Source: Luteococcus japonicus (lineage in GTDB: Bacteria > Actinomycetota > Actinomycetes > Propionibacteriales > Propionibacteriaceae). Taken from it: a DNA stretch of 64,000 nt. This document shows positions 42,185 through 51,947 of this stretch, one piece after another. Location of the stretch: the NCBI RefSeq assembly GCF_003752415.1, contig NZ_RKHG01000001.1, positions 2,294,001 to 2,358,000 of the forward strand. Direction: 5' to 3'. The position numbers and the translations under genes are program-made. The notes below the pieces were generated by a model. It ran no database searches, was not told the origin of the DNA, and was given only the letters and a program-made list of their open reading frames with translations. Positions within the stretch are counted from its first letter, which is position 1. Every line of letters begins with the position of its first letter.

Positions 42185-43693
42185 GTGAACCGTCCCCCGC
42201 ACGCCGCTTCGGCTGGCACTTCCCCCGTCGAGGACCTCGACCCCCGCGCCTGGCCGGCGATGTTCGCGATGGCCGTCGGCTTCTTCATGATCATGATCGA
42301 CACGACGATCGTCAGCGTCTCGATCCCCGCGATCATGGCGCACTTCGGTGCTGACGTGACGCAGGTGATCTGGGTGAGCTCGGCCTACCTGCTGACCTAC
42401 GCCATCCCGCTGCTGATCACCGGCCGCCTGGGTGACCGCTTCGGCCCAAAACGGATCTACCTGCTGGGCCTGGTGGTCTTCACCCTCTCCAGCCTGTGGT
42501 GCGGCCTGTCCGGCAGCATCGGATCCCTGATCGCCGCGCGTGCCGTACAAGGTCTCGGTGCGGCGATGATGTCACCGCAGACGATGGCGGTGATCACCCG
42601 CATGTTCCCCGCCCGTCGTCGCGGCGCTCCGATGGGGTTGTGGGGCGCCACCGCCTCGGTCGCCAGCCTCGCCGGGCCCCTGCTGGGCGGAGTGCTGGTG
42701 GACACCGTCGGCTGGGAGTGGATCTTCTTCGTCAATGTGCCGATCGGGATTGCCGCCATCATCGCCGTCTGGAAGCTGGTGCCGGACCTCGAGTCCCACG
42801 CCCACTCCTTCGACCTCCTGGGCGTCGCCCTCAACGCAGTCGGCCTGACCCTGGTGGTCTTCGCCATCCAGGAAGGGCAGGCCAAGGGCTGGCCGACGTG
42901 GGTGCTGGGGATGATTGCCGCCGGTCTGCTGGTGCTGGGTGTATTCCTGTGGCAGCAGGCGCGCAACACCCGCGAGCCCCTGATGCCGCTGCAGCTCTTC
43001 GCCAACCGCAACTTCACCGCCGCCAATGCCGCCATCTTCGTGATGGGTGCCGCCGTGGTGGCCATGAGCTTCCCGATGATGCTCTACCTGCAGACCGCAC
43101 GGGGCCTGTCGCCGACCCATGCCGCGCTGTTGAGTCTGCCCTCGGCAGTGGTCTCCTTCATCGGTGCGCCGCTGGTGGGCAAGGCGGCCAACACCCGGCC
43201 GACGAGGGGCTTCGCGGTTCTTGGCTTCGTCTTCTTCGGCGTCGGGCTTCTGGCCCAGGCGGAGCTGATGCGCGCCAGCCTCTCCGTGCTGTGGATGTTG
43301 TTGCCCTCGGTCTCCCTTGGCCTGTCCGGCGCCCTGATCTGGGGACCGCTGTCCATGTCCGCGACGCGTGACCTGCCCGCCCGTTGGGCCGGGGCCGGCT
43401 CGGGTGTCTACAACGCCACCCGCCAGCTGGGATCGGTGCTGGGTTCGGCTGCCATCGCCGCGATCATCGAGTGGCAGCTGGGGCTGCAGATGCCGTCCGG
43501 GCACGCCGGACAACGGCAGGCCGAGGGCACCCACGTCGCACTGCCAGGCTTCCTGGCCGAGCCCTTCAGCGTCGCCATGCGCCACGCGACGTGGTTCCCC
43601 GTGGCGTTGGCCGTCCTGGGTGGTCTGGCCGCATCCTTCCTCGTCAAGCCCCAATTCATGCGCGACGACGAGGCGCGCGCCGCCCGGTCATGA
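42185..43693 (+). CDS. DHA2 (EmrB/QacA) family MFS drug exporter
   Basis: The 502-residue protein has 14 membrane helices. Motif D1 is IMIDTTIVSVSIPAI, motif A is GRLGDRFGPKRIYLLG, motif B is LIAARAVQGLGAAMM, and motif C is GPLLGGVLVDTVGWEWIFFV, the hallmark of 14-helix proton antiporters for drugs and cations. The start is GTG 42185, where the conserved sequence begins; the frame upstream is non-coding. It overlaps the next EamA gene by four bases, so the two are co-translated. Confidence 0.93.
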   Translation: MNRPPHAASAGTSPVEDLDPRAWPAMFAMAVGFFMIMIDTTIVSVSIPAIMAHFGADVTQVIWVSSAYLLTYAIPLLITGRLGDRFGPKRIYLLGLVVFTLSSLWCGLSGSIGSLIAARAVQGLGAAMMSPQTMAVITRMFPARRRGAPMGLWGATASVASLAGPLLGGVLVDTVGWEWIFFVNVPIGIAAIIAVWKLVPDLESHAHSFDLLGVALNAVGLTLVVFAIQEGQAKGWPTWVLGMIAAGLLVLGVFLWQQARNTREPLMPLQLFANRNFTAANAAIFVMGAAVVAMSFPMMLYLQTARGLSPTHAALLSLPSAVVSFIGAPLVGKAANTRPTRGFAVLGFVFFGVGLLAQAELMRASLSVLWMLLPSVSLGLSGALIWGPLSMSATRDLPARWAGAGSGVYNATRQLGSVLGSAAIAAIIEWQLGLQMPSGHAGQRQAEGTHVALPGFLAEPFSVAMRHATWFPVALAVLGGLAASFLVKPQFMRDDEARAARS

Positions 43694-44580
43694 GCCAGGG
43701 GATGGCCCCGGTGGCGGGGGCAGCACGCAAGCCACTTGCACTGGCGGCGCTGGTCCTGATGGGGATGCTGTGGGGAAGCACCTTCTTCAGCATGAAGGAC
43801 CTCACGACGCGGATCCCGGTTCCGGACCTGCTCGCGGTGCGCTTCATGATTGCGGCGGCGGCCCTGGGGCTGTTGGCCCACCGGCACTGGCGGATGAGCC
43901 GCACCACCCTGTGGCAGGGCACGGTGCTGGGCCTGATCTATGGCAGCGCCCAGCTGGTGCAGACCGTCGGCCTTGCCCACACCGCCGCGTCGGTCTCGGG
44001 TTTCGTGACCGGTCTCTACGTGGTGATCACGCCCTTCCTGGCCGCATGGCTGCTGCGGGAACGCATCCCGGCGCTCACCTGGCTTGCGGTGGTGCTGGCC
44101 GCCGCGGGTCTGGGGATGCTGACGCTGGACCTCTCCGCCGGGGTCCGGATCGGGCACGGGGAGCTGCTCACCCTTGTCAGCGCGGTGATGTATGCCTGTC
44201 ACATCGTGGCAGTGGACCGTTGGTCAACCCGGGAGAACTCCATCTCGCTGACCCTGGTCACGCTGACGGTGGTGGCCTTGGAGTGCACCCTGGCCGCACT
44301 GCCCGGTGGCATCCAGGCGCCCAGTGGCCGTACCGACTGGCTGTGGATGATGCACATCGCCCTGATCGCCGGCGCCATCCCGATCCTGCTGCAGGTCTGG
44401 GCGCAGGCCGTCGTCGAGTCCACCACGGCGGCCGTGCTGATGGCCGGCGAGCCGGTGTGGGCCGCGGTCTTCGCGGTCCTGCTGGGTGGTGAGGTCTTCA
44501 CCTGGCAGATGGGGCTGGGTGGCGGTTCGATGTTCGCCGCGATGATCCTGGTGACGATCCTGCCCCGGCTGCGCCGCTGA
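43690..44580 (+). CDS. EamA/DMT family permease
   Basis: The 296-residue protein has ten hydrophobic helices in two EamA domains, including LVLMGMLWGSTFFSMKDLT, GSAQLVQTVGLAHTAASVSG, FVTGLYVVITPFLAAWLL and VLMAGEPVWAAVFAVLLGGE. It is a metabolite exporter of unknown substrate. ATG 43690 overlaps the MFS stop codon, so it is the second gene of a two-gene export unit. The DoxX gene faces it tail to tail. Confidence 0.92.
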   Translation: MSQGMAPVAGAARKPLALAALVLMGMLWGSTFFSMKDLTTRIPVPDLLAVRFMIAAAALGLLAHRHWRMSRTTLWQGTVLGLIYGSAQLVQTVGLAHTAASVSGFVTGLYVVITPFLAAWLLRERIPALTWLAVVLAAAGLGMLTLDLSAGVRIGHGELLTLVSAVMYACHIVAVDRWSTRENSISLTLVTLTVVALECTLAALPGGIQAPSGRTDWLWMMHIALIAGAIPILLQVWAQAVVESTTAAVLMAGEPVWAAVFAVLLGGEVFTWQMGLGGGSMFAAMILVTILPRLRR

Positions 44581-44588
44581 GGCTGGCG

Positions 44589-44981
44589 CTACTTCTTGCG
44601 GTCCATCGCGACCATCATCAGGCCGCCGATGATTGCCACATTGGACAGGAATGAACTGAGCTTCTGTGCCCGCTTGCCCGGATCCTCCTGCTTCCAGAAG
44701 GGGTGTCCGATGACGGTGGTGGGGGCCATCATCCCGGCCAGGGTTGCGGCCGAGGTGCGTGGCAGGATCCCCAGGGTCATGGCCGTGCCGGCGGCCACCA
44801 TGCCCGCGCCGTTGAGGGTGACCAGGTCCTGACCTGCGGTCGGAAGCTCAAGTCCGTAACCGGCGGCCTCCGCCTCCACCACGGAACCGAGCTTGTCCGG
44901 TGCCTTGAGCTGTCCGATGCCTCCATTGATGAAGACGGCCCCCAACAGGGCTCGCGCCACGAACTTCGCAGGGTTGAACAT
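44589..44981 (-). CDS. DoxX family membrane protein
   Basis: The 130-residue protein has four hydrophobic helices: FVARALLGAVFINGGIGQLKAP, the LVTLNGAGMVAAGTAMTLGI segment, ATLAGMMAPTTVIGHPFW and FLSNVAIIGGLMMVAM. This is the DoxX/YphA arrangement, found in proteins linked to thiol and redox stress. AAGGA is 5 nt before ATG 44981. The upstream frame is repeat DNA. Confidence 0.9.
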   Translation of the reverse strand: MFNPAKFVARALLGAVFINGGIGQLKAPDKLGSVVEAEAAGYGLELPTAGQDLVTLNGAGMVAAGTAMTLGILPRTSAATLAGMMAPTTVIGHPFWKQEDPGKRAQKLSSFLSNVAIIGGLMMVAMDRKK

Positions 44982-45052
44982 GTGGATCCTTCCGCTGGGG
45001 AGCTCGACCCTTCGACGATAACGCCCCAGTTCAGGGGCTCCTCGAGCGCCCC

Positions 45053-45142
45053 CCACGAGAACCAGCCGTCGGATGCCTGCAGGGGCGGGGGATCCGGCGG
45101 AAGGAGTGCGCGGGGAACGCAACCCGCGGGCGGTTCCCGTGC
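45053..45142. repeat. Family A inverted-arm element, copy 6 (90 bp)
   Basis: Left arm CCACGAGAACCAGCC, right arm GGGCGGTTCCCGTGC. It lies in the gap between the divergent DoxX and AbiEi-like genes. Confidence 0.78.
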
Positions 45143-45243
45143 TGCCCTCCCTGCCACTCGGCTTCGATGCCGCCGGCCGCCGCCGTGGGCGTGGCGCGTT
45201 TTCCACAATCACCGCTTCCTGCAGCAGGATCGGCCAGTTGTGG

Positions 45244-46167
45244 ATGGCTGGAAATCCCGAGGGGGCCGACGCACACACTCCAGTCGTGAAACTCATCGAT
45301 CAGGCCCGGGAAGTGGTGACGTCCGCGGGTGGGGTGGTGCGCCGCCGAGATCACAGGGAACTGGCCAATGCCCTGGACTGGCTGGTCCAGAAGGGTGAAC
45401 TGGTGCGGCTGCTGCCCGGTGTGGTGGCCGCGGCGGGCCGGGCGGAGGACTTCCAGGTGCTCGTTGCCGCCGTGCGGCTGTGGGACCCGGACGCCGTCAT
45501 CACCGGCAGGGCCGCAGCCCGTCTGGGCTATCTGGAGGAGCTGAGCGTGGAGACCATCACGGTGCTGACCCGTCGCCGGCTGAAGCCCCGCGCCCACTAC
45601 CTCTTTCGTCGGACGCAGATTGACGCTGGGGACGTGGTGGAGACCGGTGAGGGGATCCGGTACAGCTCACCGACCTGGACCGCCCTCTGGGAGGCGGCAT
45701 GGGACGAGGGTGAGCTCGCGGACGAGGCGATGCGCACCTTCGAAACCACCCCGGACAAGCTGGCGGAGGGGTTGGTGGTCATGAAGGGCCGCCCCGGCGT
45801 GTGGGTTCGGCGTTTCATCGTCGCCAATTCCGGGGAGCACCCATGGTCACCCTTGGAACGGCAGGTGCACATGATGCTGCGCGAGGCCGGGGTCTGCGGC
45901 TGGAGCGGCAACCACGTCTTCGACATCGGGGGCCGGTCATGGCCCGCAGACGTCGTCTTCCCCGGGCTGAAATTGGTGATCGAGATCGATGGCTTCTCCT
46001 CCCACCAGCACGCCGATGTCTTCCATGACGACCACGAGAAGACCCTCTTGCTCCTGTCCGAGGGCTGGTTGACGGTGCGCTTCAGCATGCCCCAGCTGGC
46101 CGACGCCGAGCGCTTCGTCTCCTGGGTGCGTGATGCCATCGCCATGGCCGAGCACGTCGCCCGCTGA
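45244..46167 (+). CDS. AbiEi-like / DUF559 domain protein
   Basis: The N-terminal part (VVRRRDHRELANALDWLVQKG, then LVRLLPGVVAAAGRA) is the winged helix of AbiEi-type antitoxins. The C-terminal part (about 205-300) is a DUF559/Vsr-like PD-(D/E)XK domain with VFPGLKLVIEIDGFSSH and HDDHEKTLLLLSEGWLTVRF, holding the Asp, Glu and Lys of the nuclease site. Such orphan fusions are common in actinobacteria and their role is not known. No AbiEii-type nucleotidyltransferase toxin is adjacent. ATG 45244 is used; GTG 45286 would start at the conserved VKLIDQAREV. Confidence 0.8.
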   Translation: MAGNPEGADAHTPVVKLIDQAREVVTSAGGVVRRRDHRELANALDWLVQKGELVRLLPGVVAAAGRAEDFQVLVAAVRLWDPDAVITGRAAARLGYLEELSVETITVLTRRRLKPRAHYLFRRTQIDAGDVVETGEGIRYSSPTWTALWEAAWDEGELADEAMRTFETTPDKLAEGLVVMKGRPGVWVRRFIVANSGEHPWSPLERQVHMMLREAGVCGWSGNHVFDIGGRSWPADVVFPGLKLVIEIDGFSSHQHADVFHDDHEKTLLLLSEGWLTVRFSMPQLADAERFVSWVRDAIAMAEHVAR

Positions 46168-46329
46168 GCGGCATCTGAGGGGGCGCTGCGAAAGGGCTGA
46201 AGAATGCGCGCCGCAGAACCCTTGCGTGATTGGGGAAGGGCATCGTTCTCAGGGATTGGCGGGGTGCGCCCGCTACCATCGAACAGGCGTGCACCCTGCG
46301 CGCTCGAAGACCTTTCTCGGGGGAGAGCC

Positions 46330-47118
46330 TTGACCGAACTGACCATCCCAGTGCCCGACGACATCCAGATCGTGGCCTTTGACCTGGACGACACGTTGGC
46401 GGCCTCGAAGTCTCCGGTGCAGCCGGAGATGGCCGCGACCCTGCGGGACCTGTTGGCCGTGCGTCCGGTGTGCATCATCTCCGGTGGACGTTACGAGCAG
46501 TTCCAGGCCCAGGTGCTGGACAACCTGCCCACCGATGCGGACCTGTCGCGGCTGCACCTGATGCCCACCTGCGGAACGCGTTACCTGCGCCACGTCGACG
46601 GGGCGTGGACCCAGATCTATGCCCATGACCTGGACGAGGCGGACAAGGCTGCGGCGATCGCGTCCTTGGAGAAGCGCGCCAAGGAGCTGGGTGTGTGGGA
46701 GCCCGACGAGAAGTGCAAGGGTGACCGGATCGAGGACCGTGGTTCGCAGATCACCTTCTCTGCCTTGGGTCAGCAGGCGTCGGTGGCGGACAAGCATGCG
46801 TGGGATCCGGACATGACCAAGCGTGGTGCGCTGCGTGATGCGGTGGCGGCGGATGTTCCGCAGCTGGAGGTGCGTTCGGGTGGTTCGACGAGCATCGACA
46901 TCACCCAGAAGGGCATCGACAAGGCCCATGGGATGCGTGCCCTGACCGAGCAGACGGGGATCCAGCCGGAGAACATGCTGTTCATCGGTGATCGTCTGCA
47001 GCCGGGTGGCAATGACTACCCGGTCTACGAGATGGGCATCGCCTGTCATGCGGTGGAGGGTCCCCAGGACACCATCGGCTATGTGCGCAGCCTGATCGAC
47101 GGCTTCCAGAAGGCCTGA
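46330..47118 (+). CDS. HAD-IIB family hydrolase
   Basis: The 262-residue HAD protein shows motif I VAFDLDDTLAASKSP, motif II IISGGRYEQF, MPTCGTRYL, motif III Lys in ITQKGIDKAHGM, and motif IV LFIGDRLQPGGNDYPV. The cap resembles that of phosphomannomutase and sucrose-phosphate phosphatase-type enzymes, so a sugar phosphate substrate is likely. The start is TTG 46330, 3 nt behind GGAGAG; the reading frame upstream lacks conserved sequence. Confidence 0.88.
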   Translation: MTELTIPVPDDIQIVAFDLDDTLAASKSPVQPEMAATLRDLLAVRPVCIISGGRYEQFQAQVLDNLPTDADLSRLHLMPTCGTRYLRHVDGAWTQIYAHDLDEADKAAAIASLEKRAKELGVWEPDEKCKGDRIEDRGSQITFSALGQQASVADKHAWDPDMTKRGALRDAVAADVPQLEVRSGGSTSIDITQKGIDKAHGMRALTEQTGIQPENMLFIGDRLQPGGNDYPVYEMGIACHAVEGPQDTIGYVRSLIDGFQKA

Positions 47119-47127
47119 CCAGAGACA

Positions 47128-47198
47128 CACGATCCCCGAGCCTGGGTCATCACGATCCCCGAGCCTGGGTCATCACGATCCCCGAGCTTGTCGAGGGG
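47128..47198. repeat. 23-bp tandem repeat with family C half-site
   Basis: CACGATCCCCGAGCCTGGGT plus CAT is repeated exactly at 47128-47150 and 47151-47173. A third unit turns into CCCCGAGCTTGTCGAGGGG. It lies between convergent genes. Confidence 0.82.
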
Positions 47199-47310
47199 TG
47201 CGGGGCCGTCCATCACGGTGGGCGGCCCCTTTGTCATGCCCGCTCGGAGCCCGATGTGCATGCCGAACGGTCGGGGCCCAGGCCCGCCCGTGCGCATCCG
47301 ACGTGGCCGT

Positions 47311-47400
47311 CCCCGGGAACCGGCCTCCAGATGTCCTCCCGCGGGGGCTCCCCGCGGGAAGGCGACGCGCGGCCGCCAAACCCGCGGTGGATTCTCGGGG
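47311..47400. repeat. Family A inverted-arm element, copy 7 (90 bp)
   Basis: Left arm CCCCGGGAACCGGCC, right arm GGTGGATTCTCGGGG. The right arm ends at the base next to the LysE stop codon. Inside, CCCGCGGGGG/CCCCGCGGG adds a further inverted repeat. This is the only copy between convergent genes, where it could work as a terminator. Confidence 0.8.
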
Positions 47401-47991
47401 TCAGGCCAGCAGGCTGATGGCGACGGCGACCATCACGAGCCCCGTCAGGACGTCGACGGCGCGCCAGACCGACGGCCTGCCCAAGGGCCCGGACAGTGCC
47501 CGGGCCCCGAAACCGAGCCCGGTGAACCACAGCAGCGATGCACACATCGCGCCAGCGGCGAAGGCCCACTTCAGAGGCCCGTGGCTCGCGGCAATGGACC
47601 CCAGCATCACGACTGTGTCCAGGTGGACGTGCGGGTTGAGCCAGGTCACCGCCAACACGGTCCCCAGCACCGAGGAGCGGGACCTGGGTGCCGTCTGGCC
47701 CAGCGTCCCGGGATTCGCGGCGGCCCGGAAGGACCCGATGGCGCACCACAACAGGTAGGCGGCGCCCACCCAGCTCAACACCCGCAGGGCCCCCGGGTGG
47801 GCGGCTGCGACGGCTCCCATACCTGCGGTGCCTGCGCCGATCAGCAGCAGGTCTCCCAGTGCACACACCGCCACGACGAGGGCGACATGCTCGCGGCGCA
47901 GCCCCTGGCGTAGCACCAGGGCATTCTGCACGCCGATGACGATGATCAGGGACAGGCCGGTCGCGAGGCCGGTGAACCAGGTGGAAAGCAT
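47401..47991 (-). CDS. LysE/ArgO family amino acid exporter
   Basis: The 196-residue protein has six helices and matches lysine/arginine exporters: GLATGLSLIIVIGVQNALVLRQGL, VCALGDLLLIGAGTAGMG, TWLNPHVHLDTVVMLGSIA and FTGLGFGARAL. It is divergent from an ArgP/LysG-type regulator that should induce it when basic amino acids accumulate. ATG 47991 lies 7 nt after TAGCGT and has no ribosome site, so the transcript is probably leaderless. Confidence 0.94.
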   Translation of the reverse strand: MLSTWFTGLATGLSLIIVIGVQNALVLRQGLRREHVALVVAVCALGDLLLIGAGTAGMGAVAAAHPGALRVLSWVGAAYLLWCAIGSFRAAANPGTLGQTAPRSRSSVLGTVLAVTWLNPHVHLDTVVMLGSIAASHGPLKWAFAAGAMCASLLWFTGLGFGARALSGPLGRPSVWRAVDVLTGLVMVAVAISLLA

Positions 47992-47998
47992 GGGAATG

Positions 47999-48054
47999 AC
48001 GCTAGGGATCGGCCACGGTGAAGACAAACGATCGATTCTTGACTTCCATAAGAT
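47999..48054. promoter_or_regulatory. Divergent leaderless promoters of the LysE/LysG pair
   Basis: TAGCGT (minus, 47999-48004) and TAAGAT (plus, 48049-48054) lie 7 and 6 nt before their start codons. The 70-bp gap also has ATCGAT-type symmetry (CGATCGATTC at 48029), a possible operator for the LysG-type regulator. Confidence 0.5.
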
Positions 48055-48060
48055 GTGCTC

Positions 48061-48924
48061 ATGAATGGCGATTGGCTACGAACGATGATCGCGGTCATCG
48101 ACGAAGGAAGTTTCGAGTCGGCCGCCGACGAGCTGCACGTCTCCCCGTCGGCGGTCAGCCAGCGGATCAAGGCCCTGGAGCAGCACCTGGGACAGGTGAT
48201 GGTCCGCCGCACCCTGCCGTGTGTCCCGACACCGGCCGGGGAGGCAATCCTGCGGATGGCGCGCCAGGTGGTCTTCGTAGAGGACGAGACCCTGGCCGAA
48301 CTCGGCCACTCCCGCACCGGGGGGCTGCTGAGGGTGGCGGTGAATGCGGACTCACTGGCCACCTGGTTCCGGCCCGTCCTGGAGGAGGCCGCGCGCTGGG
48401 ATGGCGTCACGCTGAGACTCGAGGTGGAGGACCAGGCCCACTCCACGCAGCTCTTGCGTCGCGGCGACGTGCTGGGTGCCGTCACCTCCGACCCGTCCCC
48501 GGTGGCGGGCTGCCGGACGGAAAGCCTGGGCCGCATGCGCTACGTCCCGGTTGCCGCTCCCCAGCTGGCCGGCCGCTTCCGTACCGCCGACGGACTTGAC
48601 TGGGCGCGCCTGCCGGCGCTGCGCTACAACGACAAGGACGACCTGCAGCTGGACTTCCTGACCCGCGCCGGGGTCACCGGCACACCGCCACAGCCGCAGG
48701 TTCCGGGCTCGGAGGCCTTCCTGGCCGGGGTCCTGGCCGGCCTGGGCTGGGGTCTCATCCCGCAGGTCCAGCTGGGCACGCATCTGGAGGAGGGACGCCT
48801 GGTCCGGCTGTCCGGTGACGTGGTCGACGTGCCGCTGCACTGGCAGGTGTGGAGCATCGACTCCCCGCGCATCAAGCAGCTGGGCGACGCGATCCGCCGC
48901 GCCGCCCAGGCCCTGGACGCCTGA
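48061..48924 (+). CDS. LysR-type regulator, LysG/ArgP family
   Basis: The 287-residue protein has the N-terminal helix-turn-helix SFESAADELHVSPSAVSQRIKALEQHLGQ and a periplasmic-type binding domain (about 90-285). The sequence LRTMIAVIDEGSFESAADEL is typical of ArgP/LysG. It should sense lysine or arginine and activate the divergent exporter gene. ATG 48061 lies 6 nt after TAAGAT; GTG 48055 is possible. It faces the aldo-keto reductase gene tail to tail. Confidence 0.93.
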   Translation: MNGDWLRTMIAVIDEGSFESAADELHVSPSAVSQRIKALEQHLGQVMVRRTLPCVPTPAGEAILRMARQVVFVEDETLAELGHSRTGGLLRVAVNADSLATWFRPVLEEAARWDGVTLRLEVEDQAHSTQLLRRGDVLGAVTSDPSPVAGCRTESLGRMRYVPVAAPQLAGRFRTADGLDWARLPALRYNDKDDLQLDFLTRAGVTGTPPQPQVPGSEAFLAGVLAGLGWGLIPQVQLGTHLEEGRLVRLSGDVVDVPLHWQVWSIDSPRIKQLGDAIRRAAQALDA

Positions 48925-48933
48925 AAGGCCTGC

Positions 48934-49929
<996 letters not shown>

Positions 49930-50011
49930 GTCTACCTCCCGGGCTCGTCGTCGCTGACAGTCCTAGGCTATGCCGCCAGCGGACATTGCGGGAGGGTTCC
50001 GGGGCAGAGCA

Positions 50012-51685
50012 TCAGCGGTGGTGAAGGTCCAGATGGGCGTGCACAAGGGGAACCACGCCGGCGCCCTCGCCCGCCGCCGAGGCCACTCTCTTCATGGACC
50101 CGGAGCGGGTGTCCCCGACGGCGAAGACGCCGGGCATCGTGGTCTCCAGCGCGGCCGGTGGGGTGCCGTCATGCCAGGCCGAACGCGGGGTCTCGGCGCC
50201 GGTGAGGATGAAGCCGTGCTCGTCGAGGGCAATGTCGTCGGGCAGCCAGTCACAGTGCGGTGCCGCCCCGATGAGCAGGAAGAGCCCGTCGGCGGGGATG
50301 CGCTCCCGGGCGTCGTCGCGGGTGGAGGCGAGCGTGATCCACTCCAGGCGTCCGTCGCCACCGCCACCGACCACCTGGGCGCGGCCGCGGACATGGATGC
50401 GCGGATTGGCCTCGATCTCGTCGACGAGGTAGGCGCTCATCGTCTCCGTCAGGCCTTCGCGGCGCACGACGATGGTCACCGATTCCGCGAAGCGCGCCAG
50501 GTGCATGGCGGCCTGACCAGCGGAATTGCCGCCGCCCACCACCACCGCGTGGCCGCCCTCCAGTTCGCGAGCGGCCGTGGTGACTGCCCCGTAGTGGACG
50601 CCCTTGCCCACCAGCTCCTCGATCTCGTCCACGCCCAGTCGCCGATAGGTGACCCCGGTGGCCACCACGACGGTGCGGGCCGCCATGTCGCCGCCGTCGG
50701 TGTGGACGATGAAGTGCCCGTCGGCACGGCTGATGCCGGTGGCCGGCCAGCCGGTCCAGAAGCGGGTGCCGAAACGCAGCGCCTGGGCTCGTGCGCGCTG
50801 CGCGAGCCGCATCCCGGAGATGCCGCGGGGAAATCCCAGGTAGTTGCGGATCATCGACGAGGTTCCGGCCTGTCCGCCGATCGCCTCCGACTCCAGGCAG
50901 TGGGTGGTCAGCCCTTCCGACGAGGCGTAGACGCTGGCCGCCAGTCCTGCCGGTCCGGCGCCTACGATCACCACGTCGGCGACCTCATCGGACTCGATCT
51001 GGTCCGGGCGGCCGTAGAACATGGCCGCCAGCTCACGCACGCTCGACGGGCTGAAGGGCTTCCCGAACTGGGGCGCCTTCACCAGCGGCAGCCGGCGCTC
51101 CTCCGACGGTAGGGAGTGCAGCAATTCCTTGGCCCGGGGGGCATCCGGCCGGACGGTCTTGAAGGGCATCCCGGTGCGGTGCAGGTAGTCGCCCAGCGCC
51201 AGCCCCAGGGCATCCGAGGCCTCCGCAATGATCAAAACATTGGCCACCACCGGGGCGCCCACCATGTTGCCCCAGTCACTCAGCAGCTCGGTGACGGCGG
51301 TGTGGAACTCCTCGTCGCGCACGCCCCGGGGCATCAACAGGGAGGCGTCGAAGACGCTCCGGGCCAGGTGGGTGCGCAGCAGCGGCACGGTCTCCGCAAA
51401 GCGCTCCCATGGGGTGAAGACCAGCCGGCGAGCATTGGGTTCCAGGGCACGCCACTGCTCGAAGGCGTCGGCGACCTCCGCGTCGGGAAGCAAGGAATCG
51501 GAGACGATCAGGGCCACGTCCCCGCCGTCGGCATTGATGCTGCGCATCACCTGGCAGGCCTGTTCGGCATCGGGGGCGCAGTGGAGTTCGTAGTCACGGG
51601 CGTAGCGGCCGAACTCGTCGAGCAGGTGGTCGCAGTGCTCGGGGCTGATGATGACGATGCTGGGTCTTGCGGTACTGGGGATCAC
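50012..51685 (-). CDS. Thioredoxin reductase-like flavoprotein with N-terminal receiver-like domain
   Basis: The 557 residues have three parts: a divergent receiver-like domain (about 5-130) with SIVIISPEHCDHLLDEFGR and LIVSDSLLPD, a thioredoxin-fold-like domain without cysteines (about 150-225), and an FAD/NAD(P)H oxidoreductase domain (about 240-557). The last has VVIVGAGPAGLAASVYASSE, GGQAGTSSMIRNYLGFPRGI, VVVGGGNSAGQAAMHLA and a final VFAVGDTRSGSMKR. The CxxC dithiol of true thioredoxin reductase is absent, so it probably reduces another partner. GGAG is 7 nt before GTG 51685. Confidence 0.85.
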   Translation of the reverse strand: MIPSTARPSIVIISPEHCDHLLDEFGRYARDYELHCAPDAEQACQVMRSINADGGDVALIVSDSLLPDAEVADAFEQWRALEPNARRLVFTPWERFAETVPLLRTHLARSVFDASLLMPRGVRDEEFHTAVTELLSDWGNMVGAPVVANVLIIAEASDALGLALGDYLHRTGMPFKTVRPDAPRAKELLHSLPSEERRLPLVKAPQFGKPFSPSSVRELAAMFYGRPDQIESDEVADVVIVGAGPAGLAASVYASSEGLTTHCLESEAIGGQAGTSSMIRNYLGFPRGISGMRLAQRARAQALRFGTRFWTGWPATGISRADGHFIVHTDGGDMAARTVVVATGVTYRRLGVDEIEELVGKGVHYGAVTTAARELEGGHAVVVGGGNSAGQAAMHLARFAESVTIVVRREGLTETMSAYLVDEIEANPRIHVRGRAQVVGGGGDGRLEWITLASTRDDARERIPADGLFLLIGAAPHCDWLPDDIALDEHGFILTGAETPRSAWHDGTPPAALETTMPGVFAVGDTRSGSMKRVASAAGEGAGVVPLVHAHLDLHHR

Positions 51686-51751
51686 GGGGTGCTCCAAGGT
51701 TGGTCTGGCGTCAGCGTAGCGCCGGGCAATGGACCGGGATCTGGGGCCCGG

Positions 51752-51841
51752 CCACGCAAACCAGCCGCGGGTTCTCCGGCCGGCTGGCTCCCCACGCGGG
51801 AGATCCCTGGGCGGGGATCTTCCAGCGGTCGGTTCCCGTGG
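51752..51841. repeat. Family A inverted-arm element, copy 8 (90 bp)
   Basis: Left arm CCACGCAAACCAGCC, right arm GGTCGGTTCCCGTGG. It is in the gap between the divergent flavoprotein and NmrA-like genes. Confidence 0.78.
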
Positions 51842-51947
51842 CCGCCCCAGTGGCACCGGGGGGCGGGCTCGGAATAGGGGCGACGGCGGCGTGCGTTGTA
51901 TCCGGAACAGGCCGGCACCGGGCCGGCCCCGTCGTGAGGAGGCCGTC

